From contig NZ_JACOPK010000001.1 in assembly GCF_014288055.1 (NCBI RefSeq), positions 292,120 through 356,119 on the forward strand: 64,000 nt of DNA, read 5' to 3'. Below, piece after piece: positions 9,104-16,956 of this stretch. Under the pieces are notes generated by a model. That model was not told where the DNA came from. It did not search any database and saw nothing but the letters and a program-made list of their open reading frames with translations. Both the position numbers and the translations under genes were made by a program. Positions within the stretch are counted from its first letter, which is position 1; each line of letters begins with the position of its first letter. The stretch comes from Agathobaculum hominis (GTDB lineage Bacteria; Bacillota; Clostridia; Oscillospirales; Butyricicoccaceae).

Positions 9104-9138
9104 CTTCCCCATGCTGCTCTGATCGCAGCATGGGGAAG
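9104..9138 (+). terminator. Strong hairpin after the leaderless gene
   Basis: A 13-bp perfect stem CTTCCCCATGCTG / CAGCATGGGGAAG with a 9-base loop. The following TGTTGCTCCC is a weak U-tract, so termination may be partial; read from the minus strand the hairpin precedes an A/T-rich run. Confidence 0.5.
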
Positions 9139-9291
9139 TGTTGCTCCCATTAAAATAAAAGCCAAGCAAAAGAGAACCAAGATATGAGATACCCGTCAAC
9201 CATCCCGCATCTCGCGAAGCGTGAGATCATAGTAGCAGAACGATTCGTAACGTCTCGAAACGTTCTGCACTGTATTGGGGGAGGTATTGAA

Positions 9292-9581
9292 ATGATATCC
9301 ATCGAGTTAAAACATCGGTCACAGCTTGCGAAATGAACAGAACTCATAAAAGAATGCCGTAGCAGTGGGCTGTCGGTAAGAGCGGGTTTCAGCAATCGAA
9401 CAATACATACTATCGATAGAAACGTGCGGTACTAACGGGAGCTGAAGCAGATCTGCGTCCGGATGCTCCGCTCTTTGCGGAAGTGCCAATGCCGCAGCAG
9501 ATGAACCTGAACGCAGCAGCACTTGCCGCATCGGTGCAGCGTGTCCAGACATCCACACCAGATGCGATGCCGACCAGCTGA
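9292..9581 (+). pseudogene. IS66 TnpA (Orf1) remnant
   Basis: A ribosome site (GGGGGAGG) precedes ATG 9292 and the frame reads MISIELKHRSQLAK, then TGA at 9334-9336 where a Trp is expected, then TELIKECRSSGLSVRA, the IS66 Orf1 start. After about 9380 the homologous sequence continues in another frame (EVLTGAEADLRPDAPLF and AEVPMPQQMNLNAAALAASV) to a TGA at 9579-9581. So it carries a nonsense codon and at least one frameshift. No tnpB or tnpC follows. It is a different IS66 type from the copy at 1,856-2,537. Confidence 0.65.
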
Positions 9582-9621
9582 AAACGCTAGTTGAACTTCT
9601 ACGGCTGAATTTTTAGTAAAC

Positions 9622-11016
9622 TTATTTCAATGCCCGATACATCCGCTCCATCGTGACGACGGCCTGTTCAGCTGTGTATCCGTCTTTGGGGCAGAATTTA
9701 TTGTCCTGTTTGCCGGTCATGATGTTTTTCTCGCGCATGGCGTAAACGCTGTCGCGCGCCCAATCATCGATTTGCGCGTCATCGGCGTAGGTTTCGCCGG
9801 AAACCGTATCTACTGTGCCGCCAAGGGCGATATACAGCCGGTTCAGCATCGCCGCGGCTTCCTCGCGGGAAATCGTCCGGTACGGGCGAAATGTGCCGTC
9901 CTCGTAGCCGTTTACAATGCCGAGCGCGACCGCGTTCTGCACATCGGACTGGATTTCCGCGTCCTCGCAGTCGGAAAACTGCTTGTCGGACTGCGGTACT
10001 TCTCTGTCGGGATAAATCGTGCGGTACAGCTGCATCGTCAGCTCGGTGAACTTCGCGCGGGTGATGTCCAACTGCGGATAGGCAAAACGAGTTTCAATGT
10101 CATGCGTTTGCGCGGCATCGGCTTCCTTTTTCGCCCAGCTGCTGTACCGGTACATCTCCATCGGTACGGTAACGGGCGTTTCGCCGCCTTTGCCGTCAAG
10201 CAGGTAGTATCTTCCGTTTCTCCGGGCGACAAAATGCTGATCCGCCCACGAGAGGGACTGGTAATCATGGCGGCCAATCCAGTTTCCGGTTTTGTCGATC
10301 AAACCGAACGTGCCGTTGCACCCGCGGTAAGCCATACCGGTTTCCCATTGTGTGCCGCTGGTCTGGATAATAAACACGCCGTTTGTGTACTCCGGCGGCC
10401 AAATAGAGGGGCCGCTGGCACCGCCGTCAATATTGTCACGAATGATGTTCATATTCCGGTCGGCAATGGCATATTGCGTCACATTTCCCTCCGCAGTTTC
10501 GGGCATATTGGAATCTCTCATGGGCTTCTGCACAATTTTGGAAAGAATAAACAGGCCGCTGCTGTCAGGCGACAGCCTGGTATATCCGGTGGGCAGCTCG
10601 ATCTGCGTCAGCGCACCGGCAGCATCGGCAAACCAGTAGTGCGGCGAGTCATCATCCCACTGGCCGAGCAGCAGTTCGCCATCGGGCGTCGCCTCAATCG
10701 AATCATATTCGAGGGGCACGACCATTTTGCCCGTCTGCGGGTCAAATACGCCGCATTTGTAGATGGATGCATCGGAGGTATCCTTCATCAAAAGGATGAC
10801 GGTATAGAGGTGCTTTTCCGGCACAAGCGAACTTAGCTGCATCAAGTAATCGTCCCCCGAAAAGTAAGTCGTGCTGACGGCGCCGGTGCTCTGCCATTCC
10901 TGCTGCACGACGGGCAGTACGGTTTGCAGAACGTCCTGCGGCTCGGCCGCCTGCGCGGAAAACAGCAGAGTGCCGCCGACGGCGATGCTTAACAGCATCT
11001 TGTGAAATCGTTTCAT
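9622..11016 (-). CDS. SLH-domain surface protein
   Basis: 464 residues with a Sec signal (MLLSIAVGGTLLFSAQA) after GGGAGGGA. The long N-terminal region has WG-type repeats (YKCGVFDPQTGKMVVPLEYDS and GTFGLIDKTGNWIG). The C-terminal three SLH repeats include FSDCEDAEIQ, VNGYEDGTFRPYRTISREEA and ARDSVYAMREKNIMTGKQ. It is a close paralogue in layout of the proteins at 15294-16709 and 16957-18363. Anchoring to the cell-wall polymer is expected; the ligand of the repeat region is unknown. Its promoter is a class-2 motif at 11094-11066. Confidence 0.9.
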   Translation of the reverse strand: MKRFHKMLLSIAVGGTLLFSAQAAEPQDVLQTVLPVVQQEWQSTGAVSTTYFSGDDYLMQLSSLVPEKHLYTVILLMKDTSDASIYKCGVFDPQTGKMVVPLEYDSIEATPDGELLLGQWDDDSPHYWFADAAGALTQIELPTGYTRLSPDSSGLFILSKIVQKPMRDSNMPETAEGNVTQYAIADRNMNIIRDNIDGGASGPSIWPPEYTNGVFIIQTSGTQWETGMAYRGCNGTFGLIDKTGNWIGRHDYQSLSWADQHFVARRNGRYYLLDGKGGETPVTVPMEMYRYSSWAKKEADAAQTHDIETRFAYPQLDITRAKFTELTMQLYRTIYPDREVPQSDKQFSDCEDAEIQSDVQNAVALGIVNGYEDGTFRPYRTISREEAAAMLNRLYIALGGTVDTVSGETYADDAQIDDWARDSVYAMREKNIMTGKQDNKFCPKDGYTAEQAVVTMERMYRALK

Positions 11017-11065
11017 AGGAGTCCCTCCCTAACGCTTCTGTTGAAAAATATATCACTTCTTAACA

Positions 11066-11094
11066 ATTAACAATTGAAGTCATAAAAGTGTGAC
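11066..11094 (-). promoter_or_regulatory. Promoter motif GTCACA-N17-GTTAAT (class 2)
   Basis: GTCACA at 11094-11089, 17 bases, GTTAAT at 11071-11066, about 50 bases before the SLH start at 11016. The -10 differs from GTTATA only at its last two bases. Confidence 0.6.
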
Positions 11095-11156
11095 ATGAGA
11101 ATTAGAATCTTATCATAATCTTATACATTTATGTTGGGGATATGTTTTATAAAGAA

Positions 11157-11180
11157 GGGAGCTGGAAATAATCAGCTCCC
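11157..11180 (-). terminator. Terminator for the DUF4855-like gene
   Basis: Stem GGGAGCTG / CAGCTCCC with an 8-base loop, followed on the minus strand by TTCTTTAT. It lies 40 bases after the stop at 11220. Confidence 0.7.
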
Positions 11181-11219
11181 TCAAACGGTACATATAAACT
11201 AATGTTTTACGATATAAAA

Positions 11220-12227
11220 TTACGGAAGTACGCAACTGCCGTTGGTATAGAAACCTTCAATAGAGGCGCACAGGTTAGACTTAACAATTCCGTTATACGA
11301 ACCTGCGTAGAAGATAAAGGGGCAACTGCCATTCAGAAGCGGAACCTTCATTTTTGCGCAGGCAGTCTTATAGTACGGAGAGTAGGTGCTCTGTTTCCCC
11401 TTCAGTGTATCTTCGGCTTCCATATTCAGCGCAATCTTCGTATTGCTAGTCTTAGTTCCACCCACTACACTGTAGGAATTGAAATTGCCCTTAGCCGCAA
11501 AATTATACAGCTTATTATCGGTTGCCGACTTAACTGCCATATCCAGCGTCTGCGGAATAATGCCAGAGGAGCCATTCCAAGCCCCCTCTGCAGGCGTAAA
11601 ATAGTAGTTGGACTGCAGGAAGACAGTATTGAAAATGTTGGTTCGATTAGCGATAATACCAATGTTGGTATTGATTTCGTAATAGGTGCTGTTATAGCCC
11701 AGATACGGAGACCAAATAAATTCCTTCCGAATACCCAGCGACGTATCGTTGCGAATAGTGTATGCCAGATCATTCAGCAGACCAATCTGTGCATTGGAGG
11801 TCGGCGACGAAACATTTGTGGTGCCAAAAACGCGTTCATTCGTCCAGTAAAAGCCCTTAAAAAGATTCTTATAAGTGGAATTAGCCGAAATCTGGCTCCA
11901 GATCTGCTGAATATAATTGCTCTTGATGTTGGTGTAGTCTGCGCTACGACGGGTATAGGTAGTCGAATCAAAGTTTACAGCGGGGATGCCGATATAGAAA
12001 GGTTTGCCCGTCTGAGCAACAATCTCAACCTGTTCCATTACATCGAAAATCAAATCGGTGAACGGGCCGGTCTTGTATACATTATAATCACCTGTAACAC
12101 CTACCACAAAACCAGTTACATGCGACAGATTGTCCAGATCGCTTTTGCTAAACTGCGTATACTTGTCGCCGTTAGTATTATACTTACCAGCGAACAGAAA
12201 AGTCAGTCTGGTCTGAGAAATTGCCAT
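11220..12227 (-). CDS. Leaderless DUF4855-like (TIM-barrel glycosidase-like) protein
   Basis: 335 residues from ATG 12227 (AAGGATG upstream), no signal peptide. Conserved features of DUF4855-type glycosidase-like barrels are present: KGFYWTNERVF, EFIWSPYLGYN and VFLQSNYYF, with a later LNMEAEDT. I infer a polysaccharide-related role; the substrate is unknown. It shares this architecture with the gene at 14423, and its class-1 promoter lies at 12304-12275. Export without a signal would need another route, such as the holin at 40997. Confidence 0.7.
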   Translation of the reverse strand: MAISQTRLTFLFAGKYNTNGDKYTQFSKSDLDNLSHVTGFVVGVTGDYNVYKTGPFTDLIFDVMEQVEIVAQTGKPFYIGIPAVNFDSTTYTRRSADYTNIKSNYIQQIWSQISANSTYKNLFKGFYWTNERVFGTTNVSSPTSNAQIGLLNDLAYTIRNDTSLGIRKEFIWSPYLGYNSTYYEINTNIGIIANRTNIFNTVFLQSNYYFTPAEGAWNGSSGIIPQTLDMAVKSATDNKLYNFAAKGNFNSYSVVGGTKTSNTKIALNMEAEDTLKGKQSTYSPYYKTACAKMKVPLLNGSCPFIFYAGSYNGIVKSNLCASIEGFYTNGSCVLP

Positions 12228-12274
12228 GATAACACATCCTTTTTATTTTTTTGATCAAAGCTTTGATATACTAT

Positions 12275-12304
12275 TAAAAGATGTGAAATTGAAGTAAATG
12301 TAAA
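12275..12304 (-). promoter_or_regulatory. Promoter motif TTTACA-N17-TCTTTTA (class 1)
   Basis: TTTACA at 12304-12299, 17 bases, TCTTTTA at 12281-12275, about 48 bases before the ATG at 12227. Identical boxes and spacing to 7875-7904. Confidence 0.75.
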
Positions 12305-12324
12305 CAGCAAAACAAAAAATTAAA

Positions 12325-12361
12325 CAGTAGTGCCAATCATAACATAAGATCAGCACTACTG
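12325..12361 (-). terminator. Terminator for phosphodiester-glycosidase-like gene 1
   Basis: Stem CAGTAGTGC / GCACTACTG followed on the minus strand by TTTAATTTTTTG, 33 bases after the stop at 12394. Confidence 0.75.
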
Positions 12362-12393
12362 TCCTCAATAGTACATATTAATGCGCTTGATGA

Positions 12394-13251
12394 TTATACA
12401 AGGTGCGCACAGACGGCCGTGTGAAGAGGTGCTCCCGGATTAGCCGTAACCTTGCCATTCGCACCGTAACCTGATTTAATACGCATTTGACTCGGAGTGC
12501 CGCCGTCCAAAGCAACTGCATAGTCACAGTTCATATCCTGCATCATGTTTGCCGCGACCTTGATGGTCATTGCAGAGTCGGTGCAGACCATAATGTATTG
12601 GCCGCTGACTCCCTTTAGATGCCCCAGGAGCGTACGCTTGCGTTTTCCCATCGGAGCACCTGCCGTAATTTTGAAACGAAGGTTCTCGTTGTTGGGATTC
12701 TGCGGATCATAGATGAGCGATTTAGAAGGCTCGTTATCGGTCACTCGTTCGTTCAGCACGCACTTGCCATTAAACACCAGCGGATGTACTGCTGCAATCA
12801 CACACTTGCAATACGGCAGCGCCGTCCGCAGATCCTGTGCGCTTTCAAACCAGCGAATTGCAGACGTACCGTCCTTCTTGACGCAAAAAGATGGCCAGTA
12901 ATTATGAGTGGTATACATCGGGTGATTATCAGGTACCGCATCGTAGGCATACTGATTAAAGTACATCGGATAGCCTGCGCCCTGATAAAAGAAGCCATAG
13001 AACTGGTTGATATCATATTCGTACATACATGCATTCGTTTTTGCAATTACCTTATTGGCCGAAACAGATGCCGGATTAAGTTCGGAAAGCGATACCTTCG
13101 ATGTCGAAATGGCAGGAGCAATCGACTGCGAGGTGCGTCCACCAGTGGTAAACGTATGAATATCAGAATAGGTAGTACCGCCATAAGTATAAGCATACTT
13201 ACAATACGTTTTCTGCGAATCCGGCAGTATCTTAAGGGTACCATTTGCCAT
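12394..13251 (-). CDS. Leaderless phosphodiester-glycosidase-family (NAGPA-like) protein 1
   Basis: 285 residues from ATG 13251 (AAGGAG upstream). No signal peptide. The C-terminal half carries the NAGPA signature: MNCDYAVALDGGTPSQMRI near 245-263, preceded by MKRK-like and TDSAMTIKVAANMMQ stretches. Relatives include the uncovering enzyme that removes N-acetylglucosamine from a phosphodiester, and domains in phage tail and lysis regions. In this protein the usual DGG-S-S core reads DGGTPS. The paralogue at 40030-40914 reads DGGSAS. A weaker class-1 promoter (TTGACA box) precedes it. Confidence 0.75.
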   Translation of the reverse strand: MANGTLKILPDSQKTYCKYAYTYGGTTYSDIHTFTTGGRTSQSIAPAISTSKVSLSELNPASVSANKVIAKTNACMYEYDINQFYGFFYQGAGYPMYFNQYAYDAVPDNHPMYTTHNYWPSFCVKKDGTSAIRWFESAQDLRTALPYCKCVIAAVHPLVFNGKCVLNERVTDNEPSKSLIYDPQNPNNENLRFKITAGAPMGKRKRTLLGHLKGVSGQYIMVCTDSAMTIKVAANMMQDMNCDYAVALDGGTPSQMRIKSGYGANGKVTANPGAPLHTAVCAHLV

Positions 13252-13295
13252 ATTTAGATTCTCCTTGTAAATAATTAATGTATGCATACATTTTA

Positions 13296-13324
13296 TCAGG
13301 AGAACATTACAGGCCGCATGTCAA
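13296..13324 (-). promoter_or_regulatory. Weak class-1 promoter motif TTGACA-N17-TCCTGA
   Basis: TTGACA at 13324-13319, 17 bases, TCCTGA at 13301-13296, 45 bases before the ATG at 13251. It overlaps the stop codon of the upstream pseudogene. The -10 deviates from TCTTTA at two positions, so this is the least certain member of the set. A sigma-A reading (TTGACA with TGATAAAAT) is possible but needs a 20-base spacer. Confidence 0.4.
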
Positions 13325-14262
13325 CCTGCCGTGTAATAATTTTTGCGCAGCTCAATCGTGTCTACGCGATCATTCTCCGTTGAGAAAACCAGAAACGGGT
13401 TGTCCCATGCCCCGTACAATATCGTAATGCTCTGCTCCGTATCGCCTGTTTTCAGGCCTCTCGGCGTTCGGAAACGAGGGGAACAAGCCGTGATATTGCA
13501 TATCTTTCCATCCATATTTTCGGTGTCTTCTCCTGCGAGCCGCCGCATGACGGAGATCTTCAGGTCATTCGATTGATAATTTTCGATTGCGTAATTCAGT
13601 ACATACGCCTTATCGTCTGACGGCTGCAATTCCGCAGATATATCGCTCGGAAGCTCCGAAAATGCCATGCCTGTCGCAAGCCTGTTTTCCGGATTCGTAC
13701 TGTCGATCAGGCAATCGTCGTTCTGCACTGTGGATATAATAACCATTTTATCCGCCGCATAGCGCAGCGAATTGATGCCGGGCGCATACCGATCCGGAGC
13801 ATCCACTCCGGTGAAGCCCAGCGGAAAGTATATCATCCCGTCATGCCGGACAGGTGTCCGGTCGGCCGCGGCATTATAATACATCCCGCTCGAATCGGCC
13901 GGAAAGCATCTGACAGGAGCATCGGCAACGACGTTTTCGCCGTTTACCGCATAATTGTTTTTTCCGACATGGTATTCCGCCGTATATGCGGAAAATTCAA
14001 CTTTCGCCGTATCGCCATATTCACGGTACGTCCCGCCAAGGGCCTCGGTAACTTCTTGCAGAGGAACATAAAAAGTGTGGTCCTGAATATACGGCTTGCC
14101 TGCGAGTTCGAACGCTTCGCCGTTCCGGTATGCCGTATTTTCTCCGGCTGTCAGCGTCAGCGTCTATTCGCCGGCCGTTGCCGGCGGTGCGCTGTCTGCC
14201 GAAGCAAAATATATAATCAGTATCGTGGCTATAAGCAAAATGCAGCGCTGTATCGTTTTCAT
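13321..14262 (-). pseudogene. Copper-amine-oxidase-N-like secreted protein with amber codon
   Basis: From ATG 14262 (GAGGAG upstream) the frame encodes a membrane or signal segment (CILLIATILIIYFASA), then hits TAG at 14166-14164 (codon 33). It continues without further stops for 280 codons: TLTLTAGENTAYRNGEAFEL and YIQDHTFYVPLQEVTEALGG, the pattern of copper amine oxidase N-terminal-like domains, then an uncharacterised C-terminal half starting MYYNAAADRTP. The amber could be a recent nonsense mutation or be read through. A similar N-terminal type occurs in the protein at 39315-39911. Confidence 0.7.
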
Positions 14263-14344
14263 AGGTTTTCTCCTCATTCACTAGAAATGTTTCCATGTTA
14301 ATCAGATAAGAATATTTATATTGCTTGTATAACCAGAAAATCAG

Positions 14345-14373
14345 TTTACATTTCTTTCGTCTGGATGTCCTTA
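14345..14373 (+). promoter_or_regulatory. Promoter motif TTTACA-N17-TCCTTA (class 1)
   Basis: TTTACA at 14345-14350, 17 bases, TCCTTA at 14368-14373, 50 bases before the ATG at 14423. One base differs from the TCTTTA consensus. Confidence 0.65.
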
Positions 14374-14422
14374 CTAAATGACCGGTCAAAAAACAAGATC
14401 ATCAATAAAGGAGATGTTTCAA

Positions 14423-15262
14423 ATGAAAGCCATGCTTTTCCAGTCCACTCTTTATCATCATGCTTCTGATAACAGTCTGACTGATTGCCTTGCTACCGAC
14501 TATGTCTTTACTCCCCTTGAAAAGCCGATTGCAGATGCGAACGCTGAAAAGATGACAGAAGCTATCAAGGCTCTGCTCAGCGTAAGATCCGGTAAAACCA
14601 CGAATATCTGGATCGGCACTCCTAACGTCAACTCTACCAATGCCTGGTCTGATTATACCGCTGCTCAGCTGACTCAGTTTATCCAGGATGTTTATGATGA
14701 GTTAGATGAGTTCGAACGCAATAAAGTTGTCGGTGTTTACATGACCCAGGAGTCTATCTACGGTGACATGGACTACAACAATATTCTTGGCGGTACGAAA
14801 CCCGCAAATAATCAGATTCGGATTATGAAGCAGGTTCGTGATTATGTCAAGGCAGGGCACGTTCATGGTACCCAGTTCATGTGGTGCCCGTACTACGGCT
14901 ATGGAGATAATGCCGCAACGATTATCAAAAAGATCGGACATGTTGCAGATAAGGTTCAGATTTTTGACTATGTCATTCTCCAGCCTCATGTCATTTTCGA
15001 TGCCTCTACTACAAAGGGCAACCTGAATGGTGTAAAGTACAGTGTTGATCGGAACAAGGTATGCTATCGCGATAATGTCAATGTCATTGCCTCTAAGGTT
15101 TCGGCCACTCAAATCGGTTATGAAATGGAATTTCTTGAAGATAATCGCGTTTTTGACAACTACGAAAGCACGTTTGCGCCCTATAAGAACAAGCCATGGA
15201 TGTTCTACTGGCAGGGGGATGATCCCAATCCCGCAGTAAAAGCAATTGCAAATTGGTGTTAA
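14423..15262 (+). CDS. Leaderless DUF4855-like protein 2
   Basis: 279 residues from ATG 14423 (AAAGGAG). No signal peptide. Barrel-type motifs align with the protein at 11220-12227: VGVYMTQESIYG, FMWCPYYGYGDNA, YVILQPHVIFDA and IGYEMEFLED. The Trp-x-Pro-Tyr and Leu-Gln-Pro patterns are typical of DUF4855. A role on extracellular polysaccharide is inferred from the family and from co-regulation. A strong bidirectional terminator follows immediately. Confidence 0.7.
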   Translation: MKAMLFQSTLYHHASDNSLTDCLATDYVFTPLEKPIADANAEKMTEAIKALLSVRSGKTTNIWIGTPNVNSTNAWSDYTAAQLTQFIQDVYDELDEFERNKVVGVYMTQESIYGDMDYNNILGGTKPANNQIRIMKQVRDYVKAGHVHGTQFMWCPYYGYGDNAATIIKKIGHVADKVQIFDYVILQPHVIFDASTTKGNLNGVKYSVDRNKVCYRDNVNVIASKVSATQIGYEMEFLEDNRVFDNYESTFAPYKNKPWMFYWQGDDPNPAVKAIANWC

Positions 15263-15265
15263 TGG

Positions 15266-15290
15266 AAAGGCTCCGCGTCGCGGAGCCTTT
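15266..15290. terminator. Bidirectional terminator between convergent genes
   Basis: An 11-bp perfect stem AAAGGCTCCGC / GCGGAGCCTTT with a 3-base loop; T-runs follow on the plus strand and the A-tract gives a U-run on the minus strand. It separates the genes ending at 15262 and 15294. Confidence 0.9.
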
Positions 15291-15293
15291 TCT

Positions 15294-16709
15294 TTATTGT
15301 GTTAACCGATTGTACATCCGTTCAATGGTTACGATAGCCTGCTCGCCGGTATAACCGCCGTCCGGATGGAATTCGTTATTCTCCTCGCCTTTCATGATAC
15401 CGATATTCTGCATGGTGTAGATGCTGTCGCGCGACCAGTCGCCGAACCGGGCGTCATCGGCGTATTGCTTACTGCCCTCCACAGTTTCCGTGCCGCCAAG
15501 CGACTTGTACAGCCGATTGAGCATCGTTGCGGCTTCTTCGCGCGTGATGAACGCATACGGGCGAAACGTCCCGTCCTCGTAGCCGGTGACGATGCCGAGC
15601 GCCGCCGCGACTGCAACATTTTCATCCTCGCAGTCAGAAAAAGCTGCGTCCGGTATGTTTTCCGGAACAGAACTCATCTTGCTGTACAGATTGACTGCCA
15701 GCTCACAGAAATCCACGCGCGTGATGTCGAGTCTGGGATAATGAAAAATAGACCCCAATCCATGCTCGTGTGCGGCGGCCACGTCAGGCCTTGCCCATGT
15801 GCTATATTTATCTAACCATGACGCACCGTATTTATCTATGTCTGAAGGCAGTTCGGTTTCTCCGCCTTCCTTATCGACTAGATAAAGCTTAGTACCACGT
15901 TTACCGATATAGCGATTATCCTGCCAGTCTAGCTTATCGAAATCATTTTTGCTGACAAATTTGCCGGTCTTGTCAATCAATCCGTATTTTCCGTTGCCAT
16001 ATGCGCCTTTCACAGAACCTTCCCACAAAGTGCTTCCTGTCTGAATGGCCATCAGTCCGTTGTGAAACACGGGCGTGCTGATTGCAACACCGCCGTCAAT
16101 GTCATCGCGGAGCATATTCATATTTTCGTCAAACAGAACCAGCTTTGGAATATCATATTGGATGGTTGTCGGCTCCTGATAATAGATAACATCAGTTAAA
16201 GGACGTTTGGCATAAATACCAACGAAAAAGTAGCCTTCATCTGAAACGCTCATGCAGATTCCTTCTACCGGCAGATCCATCGGCGTTATATTTCCGTTTT
16301 CATCGGAAAGATAGAAATCCGAACAGTGTTCCTTACCCAGAATTTCCTTCGACAACAGAATTTTATTGTCAGCAAGCACATCTATCGTATCATATTCGAG
16401 AGGAATAACCATTTCTCCGGTTTCTATATTGACAACGCCGTCCAGAAAACCATATTTTATGTAGCCATCTATATCGAGACTGATGGTGTAAAGGTTTTTC
16501 GATGGCACAAGCGGCGATGCGTATCCACCATAACCATCACCATCGATAAAATACATACTCTTATCATTCTCATTCTGCCATTGCTGCTGCACCTGTGTAA
16601 TACTGGATTGCAGGGCCTCCTGCGGTGTGACAGTTCTAACCGCCCCGGCACAGACCGCCATGCTGCCGGCGATGAGCGCCGCCGCGATCAAGTAACGTAA
16701 TTTTTTCAT
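15294..16709 (-). CDS. SLH-domain surface protein
   Basis: 471 residues with a Sec signal (LIAAALIAGSMAVCAGA) after AAGGAGG. N-terminal WG-like repeats (IKYGFLDGVVNIETGEMVIP and YGLIDKTGKFVSKNDFDKL) are followed by three SLH repeats containing FSDCEDENVAVAAALGIV, TGYEDGTFRPYAFITREEAA and WSRDSIYTMQNIGIMKGE. Its order and motifs parallel 9622-11016 and 16957-18363, so these arose by duplication. The class-2 promoter is at 16784-16756. It is divergent from the paralogue at 16957. Confidence 0.9.
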   Translation of the reverse strand: MKKLRYLIAAALIAGSMAVCAGAVRTVTPQEALQSSITQVQQQWQNENDKSMYFIDGDGYGGYASPLVPSKNLYTISLDIDGYIKYGFLDGVVNIETGEMVIPLEYDTIDVLADNKILLSKEILGKEHCSDFYLSDENGNITPMDLPVEGICMSVSDEGYFFVGIYAKRPLTDVIYYQEPTTIQYDIPKLVLFDENMNMLRDDIDGGVAISTPVFHNGLMAIQTGSTLWEGSVKGAYGNGKYGLIDKTGKFVSKNDFDKLDWQDNRYIGKRGTKLYLVDKEGGETELPSDIDKYGASWLDKYSTWARPDVAAAHEHGLGSIFHYPRLDITRVDFCELAVNLYSKMSSVPENIPDAAFSDCEDENVAVAAALGIVTGYEDGTFRPYAFITREEAATMLNRLYKSLGGTETVEGSKQYADDARFGDWSRDSIYTMQNIGIMKGEENNEFHPDGGYTGEQAIVTIERMYNRLTQ

Positions 16710-16755
16710 GCTCTACTCCTCCTTGTTCTGTGGTCTGATATAGTGGTATATATAG

Positions 16756-16784
16756 TATAACATTTCAGACAGTCAAAATGTGAC
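16756..16784 (-). promoter_or_regulatory. Promoter motif GTCACA-N17-GTTATA (class 2)
   Basis: GTCACA at 16784-16779, 17 bases, GTTATA at 16761-16756, 47 bases before the SLH start at 16709. The ATGTCACATTTT context is shared with the motif upstream of 39911. Confidence 0.65.
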
Positions 16785-16819
16785 ATGGCATCTCTGCACA
16801 ACTTAATTTTCATGCGAAT

Positions 16820-16848
16820 GTCACACTACGGCATCGTTAATTGTTATT
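16820..16848 (+). promoter_or_regulatory. Promoter motif GTCACA-N17-GTTATT (class 2)
   Basis: GTCACA at 16820-16825, 17 bases, GTTATT at 16843-16848, pointing at the SLH gene at 16957 and located just upstream of its class-1 motif. Confidence 0.55.
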
Positions 16849-16860
16849 ATTATAATTAGG

Positions 16861-16889
16861 TTTACATTTGGATGTCAATACGCTCTTGA
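16861..16889 (+). promoter_or_regulatory. Promoter motif TTTACA-N17-TCTTGA (class 1)
   Basis: TTTACA at 16861-16866, 17 bases, TCTTGA at 16884-16889, 68 bases before the ATG at 16957. It makes this SLH gene the only one in the window with both promoter classes in tandem. Confidence 0.6.
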
Positions 16890-16956
16890 TCCATTGAAAG
16901 GTTGACAGCCGCCTTTGGCTGCGTATAATTTTGTATAAGAGAAAGGTGGTTGTCGT